Numbered from the stretch's first letter, positions 17,872 to 28,809 are shown. The stretch: 33,275 nucleotides of DNA from Faecalispora jeddahensis (GCF_000577335.1 NZ_CBYL010000039.1:1-33275), one strand, 5' to 3'. The notes: generated by a model not told the origin, from the letters alone. Translations and numbers: made by a program.

Positions 17872-18309
17872 TTAATCATCCTTTACCATTTGGAGGTAAT
17901 CCAGAACCTCGTAACCGAGTCTTTGATACAGCCGAATGGCATTCTCATTCTCTTTTCTGGCCTCGAGACGGAAGCGCTTGGCCGACGGGTACTCCTGTTC
18001 CAAAAACTCAAAAAATTGATGGCCGTATCCCATCCCTCTGCATGCCTCGCTGAGATAAACCTCTTCAATCAAAACCACTAGGCCGCCAGCTTCGTTTGAA
18101 TAAGTGAACGACAAAAGCGCATATCCTGCGGGTTTCCCCTCCTCTTCCATCATAAGCGCGCGCAGGAAGGGGGATTTCTCCATTGCGGCGGCAAAGGTCG
18201 CCTCAAAGTGTTGAGGGTCAACGCTGTGCGCCACCGCATCTGATGAATAAAAGTCCTTTACCATAGATAAAAATACGTTTCTATCGTCCAAACGCAAGTC
18301 ACGAATCAT
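17872..18309 (-). CDS. GNAT-family N-acetyltransferase
   Basis: This 145-residue protein has the GNAT fold: a strand-helix start (MIRDLRLDDRNVFLSMVKDFY), strand PAGYALLSF, the acetyl-CoA motif A VYLSEACRGMGYGHQFFEFL, and motif B RLEARKENENAIRLYQRLGYEV. It probably acetylates an amine; the substrate is unknown. The ATG at 18309 follows AAGGAGG; seven upstream codons in frame lack a ribosome site. It is monocistronic, with a hairpin upstream at 18391-18427. Confidence 0.88.
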   Translation of the reverse strand: MIRDLRLDDRNVFLSMVKDFYSSDAVAHSVDPQHFEATFAAAMEKSPFLRALMMEEEGKPAGYALLSFTYSNEAGGLVVLIEEVYLSEACRGMGYGHQFFEFLEQEYPSAKRFRLEARKENENAIRLYQRLGYEVLDYLQMVKDD

Positions 18310-18390
18310 GTTTATTTTCCTCCTTATCATAATCAGTTCCCTGTATCATGATCAAAAGTAACATCCTCCTCCTATCAAAAGATCGATATT

Positions 18391-18427
18391 TTATTTTCTC
18401 CCCCGCTGAAGGCGGAGGAGAAAATAA
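18391..18427. repeat. Leader hairpin, copy B of dispersed palindrome
   Basis: An 11-bp outer stem (TTATTTTCTCC, 18391-18401, with 18417-18427) encloses CCGC-TGAAG-GCGG. It lies 82 bp upstream of the GNAT start. Confidence 0.6.
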
Positions 18428-18493
18428 AGAAAAGATACTTTTATACTTTTGAAATAGAAGAATATGTATTATTTTTCATATCAGCCATAACGG

Positions 18494-18523
18494 AAAAAGG
18501 CAAACGGCAAAAAGCCGTCCGCC
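18494..18523 (-). terminator. Terminator of the DUF5685-DnaJ-membrane protein operon
   Basis: On the minus strand a 10-bp stem GGCGGACGGC/GCCGTTTGCC (two G-U pairs) with a TTTTT loop is followed by TTTTT. It starts 13 bp after the stop of the gene at 18537. Confidence 0.8.
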
Positions 18524-18536
18524 TCAATTTTCGATC

Positions 18537-19079
18537 TTACTTTTGGCGAAACCACTGCTGTGCCAGACGATGAAACCGCTTATAGTATTCCACCACCAGG
18601 CCGGACAGGGTATAATCATACAAAGCGAATACCACGTTGCCTGCTGCCAAAAAAGCCAGCGGAGTGGCACTGCCAAACACTAAAAAGCTGTCTCTTGGAA
18701 TGCCCAGAACAAATACCGCAATGAAAAATCCGGCGACCATCGCCAGATTGAACACCGCGAATTTCAAAACCCAGGAAAGAATCCGGGACAGGCGCTCCAC
18801 CAAAGCTTTGAGGATGGGATAATACCCAAAAAACAAAATAAACAGTACGACCGCTTCCTTGTCTGCCGAAAACAGCAGGGAAAGGATACTGACTACAACG
18901 TAAACCGGCCAGGCCCATCGGGTTCCCAGCTCGATCACGATCACCATGCCGGGCAAGCCGGCCAGCGCGGTCAGCGCGTAGGTAGAAATCGGGATCAGCC
19001 CAGTCAGAAACATCAGAACCGCAGACAACGCAGCCGCTACGCCGCAGAACGCCACCTGTGCACTTCTGTTCAGCAGCAT
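18537..19079 (-). CDS. Small polytopic membrane protein of unknown function
   Basis: This 180-residue protein has about five hydrophobic segments, around residues 8-30, 33-55, 60-80, 97-120 and 130-155. Features include [20 protein letters not shown], a short loop SADKEAVV, and [16 protein letters not shown]. The general look recalls ECF-transporter S components, but I cannot assign it. The ATG at 19079 was chosen; it overlaps the J-domain gene's end by 10 bp. It is the last gene of a three-gene operon. Confidence 0.75.
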   Translation of the reverse strand: MLLNRSAQVAFCGVAAALSAVLMFLTGLIPISTYALTALAGLPGMVIVIELGTRWAWPVYVVVSILSLLFSADKEAVVLFILFFGYYPILKALVERLSRILSWVLKFAVFNLAMVAGFFIAVFVLGIPRDSFLVFGSATPLAFLAAGNVVFALYDYTLSGLVVEYYKRFHRLAQQWFRQK

Positions 19080-19723
19080 GGAATCAGATCCCCACCCATA
19101 CATTCACAGCAGGAATCCGCGCAAAGCAGACCCATGCAGGTATCGCACGAGCTGCATCCGCCGGCACCGTACGATGTGTTGTATCCGCCATACATGCCGC
19201 CGCGCTGATTCATGGACTGATTGAGCGCCGCACGATATTCCAGATTGTTCGGATCCATCTGGCAGGCACGGGTGAAATGGTTGTGCGCTTCCTCCAGCCA
19301 GCCGCGCTGGTAGAGGATCGAGCCCTTCAGGAAATACCACTCTGCGTTTCTGCTGCCCAGCGGTACCCCGTTCAGGATCTGCTCCGCATCGGCAATGCGC
19401 CCCGCCATAATCAGGTTGCGCACATCGCGGAAGCTGGAATTCGCCGCGCTGCCGTAGCTGTTCTGGTAGCTGCCGGAACCGGCCGTACCGCCATACCCGG
19501 CGGAATACTGCGCTCCGCCGTTACTCTTATTATTGCGACGCTGGCTCATGACCTCGTCATAAGCCTCGTTGATTTCTTTCATCTTTTCACCGGCCAGATC
19601 TGCGATCGGGCTGCCGGCATAATTATCCGGGTGATATTTTTTCGCCAGCTCCCGGTAAGCGGCCTTTATCTGTTCATCCGTCGCCGCAGGAGAAACCCCA
19701 AGTATTTTATACGGATCCGACAT
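19070..19723 (-). CDS. J-domain protein with Cys-rich C-terminal tail
   Basis: This 217-residue protein has an N-terminal J domain ([23 protein letters not shown] at 31-33) that would stimulate an Hsp70 partner. A Gly/Ser/Asn/Tyr-rich linker follows, then a helical segment resembling tetratricopeptide repeats ([33 protein letters not shown]). The last ~29 residues contain nine Cys ([22 protein letters not shown]), suggesting metal or disulfide binding. It lacks the G/F and zinc-finger layout of DnaJ itself. It overlaps the DUF5685 gene by 17 bp. Confidence 0.85.
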   Translation of the reverse strand: MSDPYKILGVSPAATDEQIKAAYRELAKKYHPDNYAGSPIADLAGEKMKEINEAYDEVMSQRRNNKSNGGAQYSAGYGGTAGSGSYQNSYGSAANSSFRDVRNLIMAGRIADAEQILNGVPLGSRNAEWYFLKGSILYQRGWLEEAHNHFTRACQMDPNNLEYRAALNQSMNQRGGMYGGYNTSYGAGGCSSCDTCMGLLCADSCCECMGGDLIPCC

Positions 19724-20606
19724 TGCTTTTCCCCTTTTCCATTTTCAGCATAAATTCTTTTTGCATCTGCGGCAGGCCAAGACAAACGATATTGTTCAGA
19801 ATCGGGGCGAACTGCCCCAAATCCAAAAGCCGGAACGCGGCGATCGCCTGAGATACCGTCATATTCAGTACCTGATTGCACCGGTCAGCCGCTTCCTGTA
19901 GCTGCTCCTGCGTGCTCTCTGTCGTCAGCCCGTAATCCCGAATAAACGGATTAAACGCGTTTTGTTTTAAATCCTTCGGAATATCGTCGGCGGCGTCCAT
20001 CAGGTAGACCCATCTGCCCAAAAAATACCCAAACTGTTCGAGAATGCGAAATTCCGGCGTATCCCGCTCAGCCAGTTGCGAAAACACTCCGGAGAGCATT
20101 TTTGCGGTCGGTTCCGCACAGGCATCCAGCGGCGGCGATTCCTGCTGCTCGGTTTGTTCCTGCAGCTGCATCGCATCGGCCACCGCCTGCTCCAAACCGG
20201 GGTAATCCCGCGCCGCCTTTTTATGCGCGCGCACAGACAGCGGAAAGAGCAGCATGGCACGAAGCCTGGATTTTAAGCCGGGATCTTTGAGATCATCCCT
20301 CAGCTTATAGTATGTCATAATGACGGATAGTGCCGACGCAAACACCAGTTCGGGATATTCCCCTTCACAGAACGGGCATTTTTTCGTTGGATTGAACGTG
20401 CACCGGCCCTGCGCCATTTTACACGGGCGCTCCGAGCGGGCCATCATCAGCATCGCCAAAAATGTACAATCATAGCTTAGGGTAAATCTGGACAAAATGC
20501 CATAGCTTTTGCCCAGCTGTTTGCACAGGGAGCAATAAACACCCTTGTACTGTTCATATTCCCGGACAAGCAGTTCGGATTTTTGAGGCTTGATATAACC
20601 GAACAC
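19707..20606 (-). CDS. DUF5685-family protein, possible terpenoid-synthase-like fold
   Basis: This 299-residue, mostly helical protein matches the DUF5685 type: [20 protein letters not shown], then YCSLCKQLG and a Cys cluster (C62, C69, C77, C80 in CKMAQGRC and KKCPFCEGE). Two acidic motifs are RDDLKD (103-108) and DAADDIPKD (204-212) within [19 protein letters not shown]. Their spacing and context resemble the two Asp-rich motifs of class I isoprenoid synthases, especially squalene/phytoene synthase. That is my inference; no activity is established. It heads the operon with the J-domain and membrane proteins. Confidence 0.8.
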   Translation of the reverse strand: MFGYIKPQKSELLVREYEQYKGVYCSLCKQLGKSYGILSRFTLSYDCTFLAMLMMARSERPCKMAQGRCTFNPTKKCPFCEGEYPELVFASALSVIMTYYKLRDDLKDPGLKSRLRAMLLFPLSVRAHKKAARDYPGLEQAVADAMQLQEQTEQQESPPLDACAEPTAKMLSGVFSQLAERDTPEFRILEQFGYFLGRWVYLMDAADDIPKDLKQNAFNPFIRDYGLTTESTQEQLQEAADRCNQVLNMTVSQAIAAFRLLDLGQFAPILNNIVCLGLPQMQKEFMLKMEKGKSNVGSV

Positions 20607-20782
20607 AACATTCTCCTAACACTCAGCTTGTACGTTTTATTCTACTATATTTTAAGCGTATCGTTAATTAATAATCTGTAAATTTTTTCACTTCTGTCGA
20701 AAAGCGTCGATTTTATTCGATACAGCAAGGGATATTCTAGAAAATTTTTACAAAAACATTCAGGGAATTTGCCGTAAACTGA

Positions 20783-20811
20783 TTGACAAACTCTGCCGAT
20801 TCCCATATAAT
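20783..20811 (+). promoter_or_regulatory. Consensus sigma-A promoter of the zinc-ribbon gene
   Basis: TTGACA (20783-20788), a 17-bp spacer and TATAAT (20806-20811) are a perfect consensus. The gene starts at 20865, giving a ~47-nt leader. Strong constitutive expression is expected. Confidence 0.88.
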
Positions 20812-20864
20812 GAATTCAATGCCCGCCAAAACAGGGTATAAATTAAACAAAACGAGGTATCTCA

Positions 20865-21152
20865 ATGTACGAAGACAAAATTTTGATTTGCAAAGACTGC
20901 GGCGCAGAATTCGAATTCACCGCCGGCGAGCAGGAGTTTTACGCGGAAAAAGGATTCACCAACGAGCCCCAGCGCTGCAAAGCCTGCCGTTCGAACCGCA
21001 AAAATTCCAGAGGGGATTCTTCTTCCGAAAGAGCCCCGAGAGAGATGTATACGGCTGTATGCGCATCTTGCGGCGCAACCTGCAAGGTTCCCTTCCAGCC
21101 CCGCGACGAGCGTCCTGTATACTGCAGCGATTGCTTTGCGAACAGAAGATAA
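20865..21152 (+). CDS. Small double zinc-ribbon protein
   Basis: This 95-residue protein has two four-Cys clusters: C9/C12 with C38/C41 (ICKDCG, RCKACR) and C66/C69 with C87/C90 (VCASCG, YCSDC), plus an odd C73. The first half, with EFEFTAGEQEFYAEKGFTNEP, matches the 'probable zinc-binding domain' (zf-trcl) family, which is common in clostridia and of unknown role. The linker is Arg/Ser-rich. It is monocistronic, with a perfect promoter and a GAGGT ribosome site, and ends before a bidirectional terminator. Confidence 0.88.
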   Translation: MYEDKILICKDCGAEFEFTAGEQEFYAEKGFTNEPQRCKACRSNRKNSRGDSSSERAPREMYTAVCASCGATCKVPFQPRDERPVYCSDCFANRR

Positions 21153-21224
21153 CAATTGAATTTCGGTCTCATCGTATTGATGAAACGACCGGTTCCATAT
21201 CGTTACTTTTCAATCTCTAACAAT

Positions 21225-21272
21225 AAAATGCGCCAAACGCGCGGGAATTCCCGCCGTTTCGGCGCATTTTTT
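21225..21272. terminator. Bidirectional terminator
   Basis: A near-perfect long hairpin (outer stem AAAATGCGCC 21225-21234 with 21261-21270; inner GCGGG/CCCGC) has A-rich and T-rich flanks. It serves the plus-strand zinc-ribbon gene and the minus-strand hydrolase gene ending at 21277. Confidence 0.88.
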
Positions 21273-21276
21273 GCGT

Positions 21277-22563
21277 TTACCCCTGAAAGGCGCGGATGCG
21301 GTACAGGGCATTGAGCACCAGCCAGTTCTGCGGGAACGGGCGCATCAGGTTCCAGTACCCGATCCCGAGAAAACCGAATTCCGTTACAAGCGCGAGCTTT
21401 GCCCGGATGCTCCGGGCATCCTCAAACCAAACCTCGTGCAGCTCGCCGCTGGTATTGGTGTATTGAAAATGCGGGGATTGCGCCGTTTCATCGTATAAAA
21501 TCTCCGCGTTGTACTCCCTTGCCAGACGCACCGCCTCCACATTGGAAATCGACTGCGCCCTTGTCGTCCCCCGTACATACGGCAGCGGCCAGTCGTAGCC
21601 GTAGTTCGGCATTCCCATGTAAATTTTATTCCGCGCAATCTGCGTGACCGCATAGTTCAGCACCGCGCGGATATTTGGGATCGGCGCAACCGCCATCGGC
21701 GGGCCGTAGGTATAGCCCCACTCGTAGGTCATGAGCAGAACGCCGTTGGCAGCAGCCCCCAGTCCCCCGTAATCGTGCCCCTGATACAAAAGTCCCGGCT
21801 GATCGCTCGAGGTTTTCGGGGCAAGGGCCACGATCACCTCATACCCTTCCGGATTCAGCTTCTGCGTGGCGTTGCGGATAAAGGCCGTATATTTGTCGCG
21901 ATCCTCTACATAGATGAATTCAAAGTCGACATCCAGCCCTTTATAATTTTTCTGCCGCAGGTTGATTAAAATATTATCTAACAGGCGGTTCTGCACCTGC
22001 ATGTCGTTCAGCGCGCGGTGCGCGAGCTCGTTGCTGAAGCCCCCTTCTTCCGTTAAGGTAGACAGATGCATCAGCGGGGCGACGCCGTACTGCAGCGCAA
22101 TATCGATCAGCGCTTCGTCATCCAGCGGAACCAGGTCGCCGTTAAAGGTGAACCCGTAGGTAAAAGGCGTCATGTAGGTCATAAACGGCATTGTCTGCCG
22201 GAACAGCGTCCGGTCGACAAATGGATACGCATAGCCGTTGACCGACATATCCCCCAACCGCTGCTGCTCGTAGGAGATCACCAGCCGCTCCCCAGGGCGC
22301 AGAACAGGCAGCGCGCCCAGCTTCGTGTTATTGCGGTACAGCTCGTTGATCGTGATGCCGTACTGTTGGGTAATCGAATACACCGTATCGCCGGCTTCCA
22401 CAATATGAACCCGGCGCGGGAACAGAATCACGATTGTCTGGCCCGGTACGAGGCGATTCGGCTCATCCAGCTCGTTATACTGAATCACATCCCGCGCGGA
22501 CACCCCGTACATGGCCGCGATCGAATACACCGTTTCCCCCGGTCTGACCACATGAATCGTCAT
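21277..22563 (-). CDS. LysM-GH18 spore cortex hydrolase (SleL/YaaH-like)
   Basis: This 428-residue protein has two LysM peptidoglycan-binding domains (about 2-47 and 51-97) and a glycoside hydrolase 18 domain (about 110-428). The catalytic motif is GLDVDFE, with D211, D213 and the acid/base E215. The architecture matches SleL/YaaH N-acetylglucosaminidases that digest cortex fragments in germination. No signal peptide is seen, as is usual for these spore-coat-targeted proteins. The ATG at 22563 was chosen for AGAGGAG upstream and because it starts the LysM domain; 26 upstream codons include a hairpin. It is monocistronic. Confidence 0.9.
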   Translation of the reverse strand: MTIHVVRPGETVYSIAAMYGVSARDVIQYNELDEPNRLVPGQTIVILFPRRVHIVEAGDTVYSITQQYGITINELYRNNTKLGALPVLRPGERLVISYEQQRLGDMSVNGYAYPFVDRTLFRQTMPFMTYMTPFTYGFTFNGDLVPLDDEALIDIALQYGVAPLMHLSTLTEEGGFSNELAHRALNDMQVQNRLLDNILINLRQKNYKGLDVDFEFIYVEDRDKYTAFIRNATQKLNPEGYEVIVALAPKTSSDQPGLLYQGHDYGGLGAAANGVLLMTYEWGYTYGPPMAVAPIPNIRAVLNYAVTQIARNKIYMGMPNYGYDWPLPYVRGTTRAQSISNVEAVRLAREYNAEILYDETAQSPHFQYTNTSGELHEVWFEDARSIRAKLALVTEFGFLGIGYWNLMRPFPQNWLVLNALYRIRAFQG

Positions 22564-22606
22564 TGTCACCGCTCCTCTGCTTTTATCGCCAAATAACAAA
22601 ACAAAC

Positions 22607-22637
22607 ATTTCTTCCCCACCGAAGGCGGGGAAGAAAT
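22607..22637. repeat. Leader hairpin, copy C of dispersed palindrome
   Basis: An 11-bp perfect stem (ATTTCTTCCCC, 22607-22617, with 22627-22637) encloses CC-GAA-GG. It lies 44 bp upstream of the LysM-GH18 start. Confidence 0.6.
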
Positions 22638-22709
22638 CCATGCTGTTTCAAATATATGCAGTAAAAAGAGAGCACATTCGTAAAACCGGGACAACGGTTA
22701 TTTTTTGCA

Positions 22710-22744
22710 TAAAGCGCCGTCATGCTTTGCATGACGGCGCTTTA
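22710..22744 (-). terminator. Hairpin after uvrA (probable transcript end)
   Basis: A perfect 16-bp stem (22710-22725 with 22729-22744) with a 3-nt loop lies 50 bp after the uvrA stop. The U tract is short (TTTA), so termination efficiency is uncertain. Confidence 0.55.
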
Positions 22745-22793
22745 CTGAAATATTGATATTGCCGAAAGCCGCACCAAAAGGCAAAGGTCACAG

Positions 22794-25655
22794 CTACGCC
22801 CCCTGAACGTAGCTTTCCCGGCGGCTCATATCGCGCTCCAGTGCGATTTTTAAATACTGACCGGTATAAGAGTCTTTGATTTCGGCCACCTGCTCGGGTG
22901 TACCCTCGGCCACCAGCGTACCGCCGCGGTCGCCGCCCTCCGGGCCAAGGTCGATAATATGATCGGCTGTTTTGATCAGGTCAAGGTTGTGCTCGATGAC
23001 GAGAACCGTGTTGCCGGTATCCACCAGCTTTTGCAGCACATCGATCAGCCGGTGAACGTCCGCGATGTGCAGGCCGGTCGTCGGTTCATCCAGAATATAA
23101 ATCGTGCGCCCAGTCGGCCGTTTGGACAGCTCTGTCGCAAGCTTGACCCGCTGCGCCTCGCCGCCGGAAAGCGTGGTAGCCGGCTGGCCGATCTTGATAT
23201 ACCCAAGGCCCACATCATAGAGCGTTTGCAGCTTGCGTTGGATTTTCGGGATGCTGGAGAAAAACTCGAGCCCCTCCTCCACCGTCATTTCCAGTACGTC
23301 ATAAATATTCTTGCCCTTGTAGCGGATTTCCAGCGTTTCGCGGTTGTAGCGTCTGCCCTTGCAGACATCACAGGGAACGTAAACGTCCGGCAGAAAGTGC
23401 ATTTCGATTTTCAGAATGCCGTCACCCTGGCACGCTTCGCACCGGCCGCCCTTCACATTAAACGAAAAACGTCCCGATGTAAAGCCCCTCAGCTTTGCGT
23501 CCTGCGTGGAGGCGAACAGCTCGCGGATATCGGTGAACACGCCGGTATAGGTAGCGGGGTTCGAGCGCGGCGTACGCCCGATCGGCGCCTGATTGATCTC
23601 GATCACCTTATCGAGATCTTCCACACCCAAAATATCTTTATGTGCGCCGGGCCTTGTCTTTGCTCCATTGAGCTGGGCCGCGAGCGATTTATACAGAATT
23701 TCGTTGATCAAAGAGGATTTGCCGGAACCCGAAACGCCGGTGACACATACAAATTCACCCAGAGGAATCTTCACCGTCAGGTTTTTCAGGTTATTCTGGG
23801 TGGCACCGACAATCTTCAGCTGCTTCCCGTTGCCGGAACGGCGAACCTCCGGTATCTCGATGCGTTTGGTTCCGCTGAGGTACTGCCCGGTAATGGACTC
23901 CTTGCAGTTGACGATCTCTTTGGCCGGGCCGTTATAAATCACATAGCCGCCGTGAACGCCCGCGCCGGGGCCGATGTCTACAATATGGTCCGCCGCAAGC
24001 ATCGTTTCCTCGTCGTGCTCCACGACCAGCACCGTATTCCCGATATCACGCAGATGCTTCAGTGTGTTCAGCAGCTTATCGTTATCCCGCTGGTGCAGGC
24101 CGATGCTCGGTTCATCCAGAATATACAGAACGCCCATCAAAGACGAGCCGATCTGGGTCGCTAAACGGATGCGCTGGCTTTCACCGCCGGAGAGCGTTCC
24201 CGCGGAGCGCGACAGCGTCAGGTATTCAAGTCCAACGCTCTGCAAAAAGCCCAGGCGGCTCTTGATTTCTTTCAGAATCGCCTTGGCGATCATGCTTTCG
24301 CGGGGCGTCAGCTCAAGCTGGTCTAAAAACGCAAGCGCTTCCGATACCGATTTCTCGCAGAAATCGCTGATATTCACGTCGCCCACCGTTACCGCGAGGC
24401 TGGCCGCGGAAAGGCGTTTGCCGTGGCACTCGTCGCACGGGATGGCGCTCATGTAGGATTCGATTTCTTCCTTGATCCAGCTGCTCTGCGTATCGCGGAA
24501 GCGGCGCTCAAGGTTATTGATGATGCCCTCAAAGCCGGTCTTATATTTTCCGTAGCCGTATTCGCTCGTGCGCTCCAGCTCGATCTTCTCCCCTTTGGTA
24601 CCATACAGGAGAATATCGATGATCTCCGGAGGGAGCTCACCCAAAGGCGTATCGAGCGAAAAGCCGTAATGCTTTGCAAGACCGTTCATGTACATTGTGG
24701 CGATGCTGCTGCCCTCCATCGCCCAGCCGCTGCCCTTCAGGCCGCCCTTGCTGATGGACAGGCGCTTATCCGGGATAATCAGATCCGGGTCGATCTTCAT
24801 AAACACACCGAGGCCGGTGCACTTGGGGCACGCGCCCGCCGGGTTATTAAAGGAGAACATGCGGGGAGTCAGCTCCTCGATGCTCGCCCCATGCTCCGGG
24901 CAGGCATAATTCTGCGAAAAGAGCAAGTCTTCCCCATCCACCACGCTGATGATCATCAGGCCATCGGCCAGAGAAGATGCGGTTTCTGCGGAATCGGACA
25001 AACGGGACCGGATGTCGGGCCGAATGACCAGACGATCGACCACGATGTCGATCGAATGCTTCTTGTTCTTTTCGAGCTTAATGGTTTCGGAGAGATCGTA
25101 CAGGATACCGTCCACCCGAACGCGGACAAAGCCGCCGCGGCGGGCTGCTTCCAGCTCCTTAACGTGCTCGCCCTTGCGCGCGCGGATGACCGGGGCCATC
25201 ACCTGGATTTTCGTGCCCTCCGGCAGGGAAAGGACCCTGTCGACGATCTGGTCGATCGTCTGCTGCTTGATCTCCCGGCCGCAGACCGGGCAGTGCGGAA
25301 TGCCGATTCGGGCATACAGCAGGCGCAGGTAATCGTAAATTTCGGTTACGGTTCCCACTGTGGAACGCGGGTTTTTCGACGTGGTTTTCTGATCGATGGA
25401 AATCGCCGGGGACAGACCTTCAATGTAGTCCACGTCCGGCTTGTCCAGTTGCCCCAAAAACTGGCGGGCATAGGACGAAAGCGATTCCACATAGCGGCGC
25501 TGACCCTCGGCGTAAATCGTATCAAACGCAAGGGAGGATTTTCCGGAGCCGGAAAGGCCGGTGAGAACCACCAGCTCGTCGCGCGGAATCTCAATATCGA
25601 TGTTCTTCAGGTTGTGCTCTCTGGCGCCTTTGACCAGAATGTTTTTAGCCGTCAT
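22794..25655 (-). CDS. uvrA: Excinuclease ABC subunit A
   Basis: UvrA is the dimeric damage sensor of nucleotide excision repair. The 953-residue protein has two ABC ATPase modules. The first Walker A is GLSGSGKSS at 33-41 and the second GVSGSGKSS near 640; the signatures are [12 protein letters not shown] and [12 protein letters not shown]. Zinc-binding Cys pairs include CPVCGRE, CPKCTG, and CEACQGDG with CDVCKGRR. The length is typical. It lies 154 bp after uvrB in the same direction, with a repeat-type hairpin between, so it may be co-transcribed with uvrB or have its own promoter. Confidence 0.98.
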   Translation of the reverse strand: MTAKNILVKGAREHNLKNIDIEIPRDELVVLTGLSGSGKSSLAFDTIYAEGQRRYVESLSSYARQFLGQLDKPDVDYIEGLSPAISIDQKTTSKNPRSTVGTVTEIYDYLRLLYARIGIPHCPVCGREIKQQTIDQIVDRVLSLPEGTKIQVMAPVIRARKGEHVKELEAARRGGFVRVRVDGILYDLSETIKLEKNKKHSIDIVVDRLVIRPDIRSRLSDSAETASSLADGLMIISVVDGEDLLFSQNYACPEHGASIEELTPRMFSFNNPAGACPKCTGLGVFMKIDPDLIIPDKRLSISKGGLKGSGWAMEGSSIATMYMNGLAKHYGFSLDTPLGELPPEIIDILLYGTKGEKIELERTSEYGYGKYKTGFEGIINNLERRFRDTQSSWIKEEIESYMSAIPCDECHGKRLSAASLAVTVGDVNISDFCEKSVSEALAFLDQLELTPRESMIAKAILKEIKSRLGFLQSVGLEYLTLSRSAGTLSGGESQRIRLATQIGSSLMGVLYILDEPSIGLHQRDNDKLLNTLKHLRDIGNTVLVVEHDEETMLAADHIVDIGPGAGVHGGYVIYNGPAKEIVNCKESITGQYLSGTKRIEIPEVRRSGNGKQLKIVGATQNNLKNLTVKIPLGEFVCVTGVSGSGKSSLINEILYKSLAAQLNGAKTRPGAHKDILGVEDLDKVIEINQAPIGRTPRSNPATYTGVFTDIRELFASTQDAKLRGFTSGRFSFNVKGGRCEACQGDGILKIEMHFLPDVYVPCDVCKGRRYNRETLEIRYKGKNIYDVLEMTVEEGLEFFSSIPKIQRKLQTLYDVGLGYIKIGQPATTLSGGEAQRVKLATELSKRPTGRTIYILDEPTTGLHIADVHRLIDVLQKLVDTGNTVLVIEHNLDLIKTADHIIDLGPEGGDRGGTLVAEGTPEQVAEIKDSYTGQYLKIALERDMSRRESYVQGA

Positions 25656-25740
25656 ACTGTATAAATCCTCCGAAGCCAGATTGAATCCGTTTTGATTGGA
25701 CAGCGTTATCGTAATGCCACTTAAAAAGGTTGCCGGCTGC

Positions 25741-25763
25741 TTCCCTACGCCGCAGGCGGGGAA
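25741..25763. repeat. Leader hairpin, copy D of dispersed palindrome
   Basis: Stem TTCCC/GGGAA plus CGCC-GCA-GGCG, with a 2-nt bulge. It lies in the uvrB-uvrA spacer, 86 bp upstream of the uvrA start. Confidence 0.5.
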
Positions 25764-25809
25764 AACAAACTGTTGTACTTGTACCAGACTGTTTGAAAGT
25801 GAATGTACT

Positions 25810-27771
<1,962 letters not shown>

Positions 27772-27800
27772 GCTTTCCCTCCCCGCAATTACTCTTGTTG

Positions 27801-27845
27801 CAGTATCTTATACTGAACAAACTTCAAAACAAGACCGTTTTGAAG
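27801..27845. repeat. Two short palindromes in the uvrB leader
   Basis: CAGTAT-CTT-ATACTG (27801-27815) and CTTCAAAAC-AAGACC-GTTTTGAAG (27822-27845) lie 30-75 bp upstream of uvrB. Neither has a U tract. Function unknown. Confidence 0.45.
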
Positions 27846-28057
27846 CGCACGGTTTCCCATGCGATGCCAGCATTGCTGGCGGTTTGTTGCCGTTCATAAT
27901 ATAAATTTGCACCCGAAGGTTGCGCTGCGAGGATACCCCCGCAAGCTTAAAAACCGGACGGGTTTCAAGCGAATTGACCCTATCGCACAAGCGCTATTCA
28001 CAGTAAATCATCAGGTGTTTGACCGTTTTCCCGCCTTCGGCGGAGAAACAGTCAGAT
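27846..28057 (-). other. Long non-coding uvrB leader
   Basis: The predicted uvrB transcript starts near 28058, so the leader is about 287 nt. It holds a CCAGCA-TTGCTGG-type palindrome near 27870, hairpin copy E at 28027-28048, and no ORF with coding character (the one in-frame stretch starts with TTG and has no ribosome site). Together with 28058-28362, which contains copy F and a terminator, this is a 591-bp gene-free gap. Confidence 0.45.
28027..28048. repeat. Hairpin copy E of dispersed palindrome
   Basis: TTTC-CCGCC-TTC-GGCGG-A-GAAA with a single bulged A, in the uvrB leader. Confidence 0.6.
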
Positions 28058-28065
28058 CGAATATC

Positions 28066-28094
28066 ATAATAGTACATTTGTTCGTTTTTGTCAA
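28066..28094 (-). promoter_or_regulatory. uvrB promoter with LexA-type SOS box
   Basis: TTGACA (28094-28089), a 17-bp spacer and TATTAT (28071-28066) on the minus strand are near-consensus. The spacer contains CGAACAAATGTAC (28084-28072), one mismatch from the Gram-positive LexA/DinR pattern CGAAC-N4-GTTC. LexA bound there would block RNA polymerase. Confidence 0.8.
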
Positions 28095-28163
28095 CTGTCA
28101 GCCATTTCCTGATGAAAAAAGTGTTGGGATACCAATCTGCGAAAAAACAGATGTGACATGGCA

Positions 28164-28187
28164 CACTCCCCCGCCCCCGGCGGAGTG
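28164..28187. repeat. Hairpin copy F of dispersed palindrome
   Basis: CACTCC...GGAGTG with core CCGCC-CCC-GGCGG, between the uvrB promoter and the gene at 28363. Confidence 0.5.
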
Positions 28188-28272
28188 AGTACCTGACCAG
28201 ATTTTCTGCTTTTTCAATGAGAATTTGTATGGAGAAAAACGCGGCCTGTCAAACGATACTGCACAAGGAACA

Positions 28273-28319
28273 GAAAAAGCACCTTATAACCATTCATCAG
28301 GTCACAAAAGTGCTTTTTC
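28273..28319. terminator. Bidirectional terminator after the 28363 gene
   Basis: GAAAAAGCAC (28273-28282) pairs with GTGCTTTTTC (28310-28319) across a 27-nt loop. On the minus strand it ends in TTTTT. It lies 44 bp after the stop at 28363. Confidence 0.7.
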
Positions 28320-28362
28320 ATAACAACAGGTATCGCACGACAAATCAGGCATTGGGAAAAGT

Positions 28363-28809
28363 TTAAATTGAAGAGCTGTCGAGCCCTCCATCAAACAAAA
28401 AAGCCCGCTGTTCGGGGTCGTAAGTTATCCAAACCTCTAAACCCAGATAGTCATCCACAGGCAGCCGCGCGCAGGGTACGGGATAATACCCTAAAAAACG
28501 CGTGAAAACGCTGCCCCAAATTCTTTCCTCTTTTTTGAAAAGCTCAATCTCCCCCATATACCATTCGCCCGTCATTTCACTTCTGCGCGGGAACATGTCT
28601 TCCTCATCGTTGCAAACGCTTTCGTCCGCCAAATACGCTGTTATTTCCCGGACAACAATTTCCATAATGGCAGCCTCATGCTGTTCAAAAAGAAGCCGAA
28701 GCTCCGGATCGGCAAAACGCATACGCGGCTGCAATTGATTCTCATAGTTTGGATATTCATCCGCCAAATTGGGGTTCGGCAGAAAGATTTGTTTTAATTC
28801 CCAGCTCAT
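28363..28809 (-). CDS. Unknown acidic protein downstream of radC
   Basis: This 148-residue soluble protein is acidic (many Asp/Glu) and I do not recognise it. It begins MSWELKQIFLPNPNLADEYP and has a Trp/Tyr-rich centre (TGEWYMGEIELF) and a C-terminal LGLEVWITYDPEQRAFLFDGG. There is no signal or membrane segment. The ATG at 28809 has GGAGGG nearby. It lies 44 bp downstream of radC on the same strand and before a terminator, so it is probably co-transcribed with radC. Reading frame and ribosome site support a real gene. Confidence 0.65.
   Translation of the reverse strand: MSWELKQIFLPNPNLADEYPNYENQLQPRMRFADPELRLLFEQHEAAIMEIVVREITAYLADESVCNDEEDMFPRRSEMTGEWYMGEIELFKKEERIWGSVFTRFLGYYPVPCARLPVDDYLGLEVWITYDPEQRAFLFDGGLDSSSI

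Noticed and set aside
18299-18364. 21-codon leader peptide overlapping the GNAT start
   Set aside because: The GGAGG is too close to its ATG, and no regulatory codon run is seen.
24423-25664. 413-codon plus-strand ORF opposite uvrA
   Set aside because: It is the antisense shadow of a clear uvrA; the protein shows no family motifs.
27808-27990. 60-codon minus-strand ORF in the uvrB leader
   Set aside because: It starts with TTG, has no ribosome site and overlaps palindromes.
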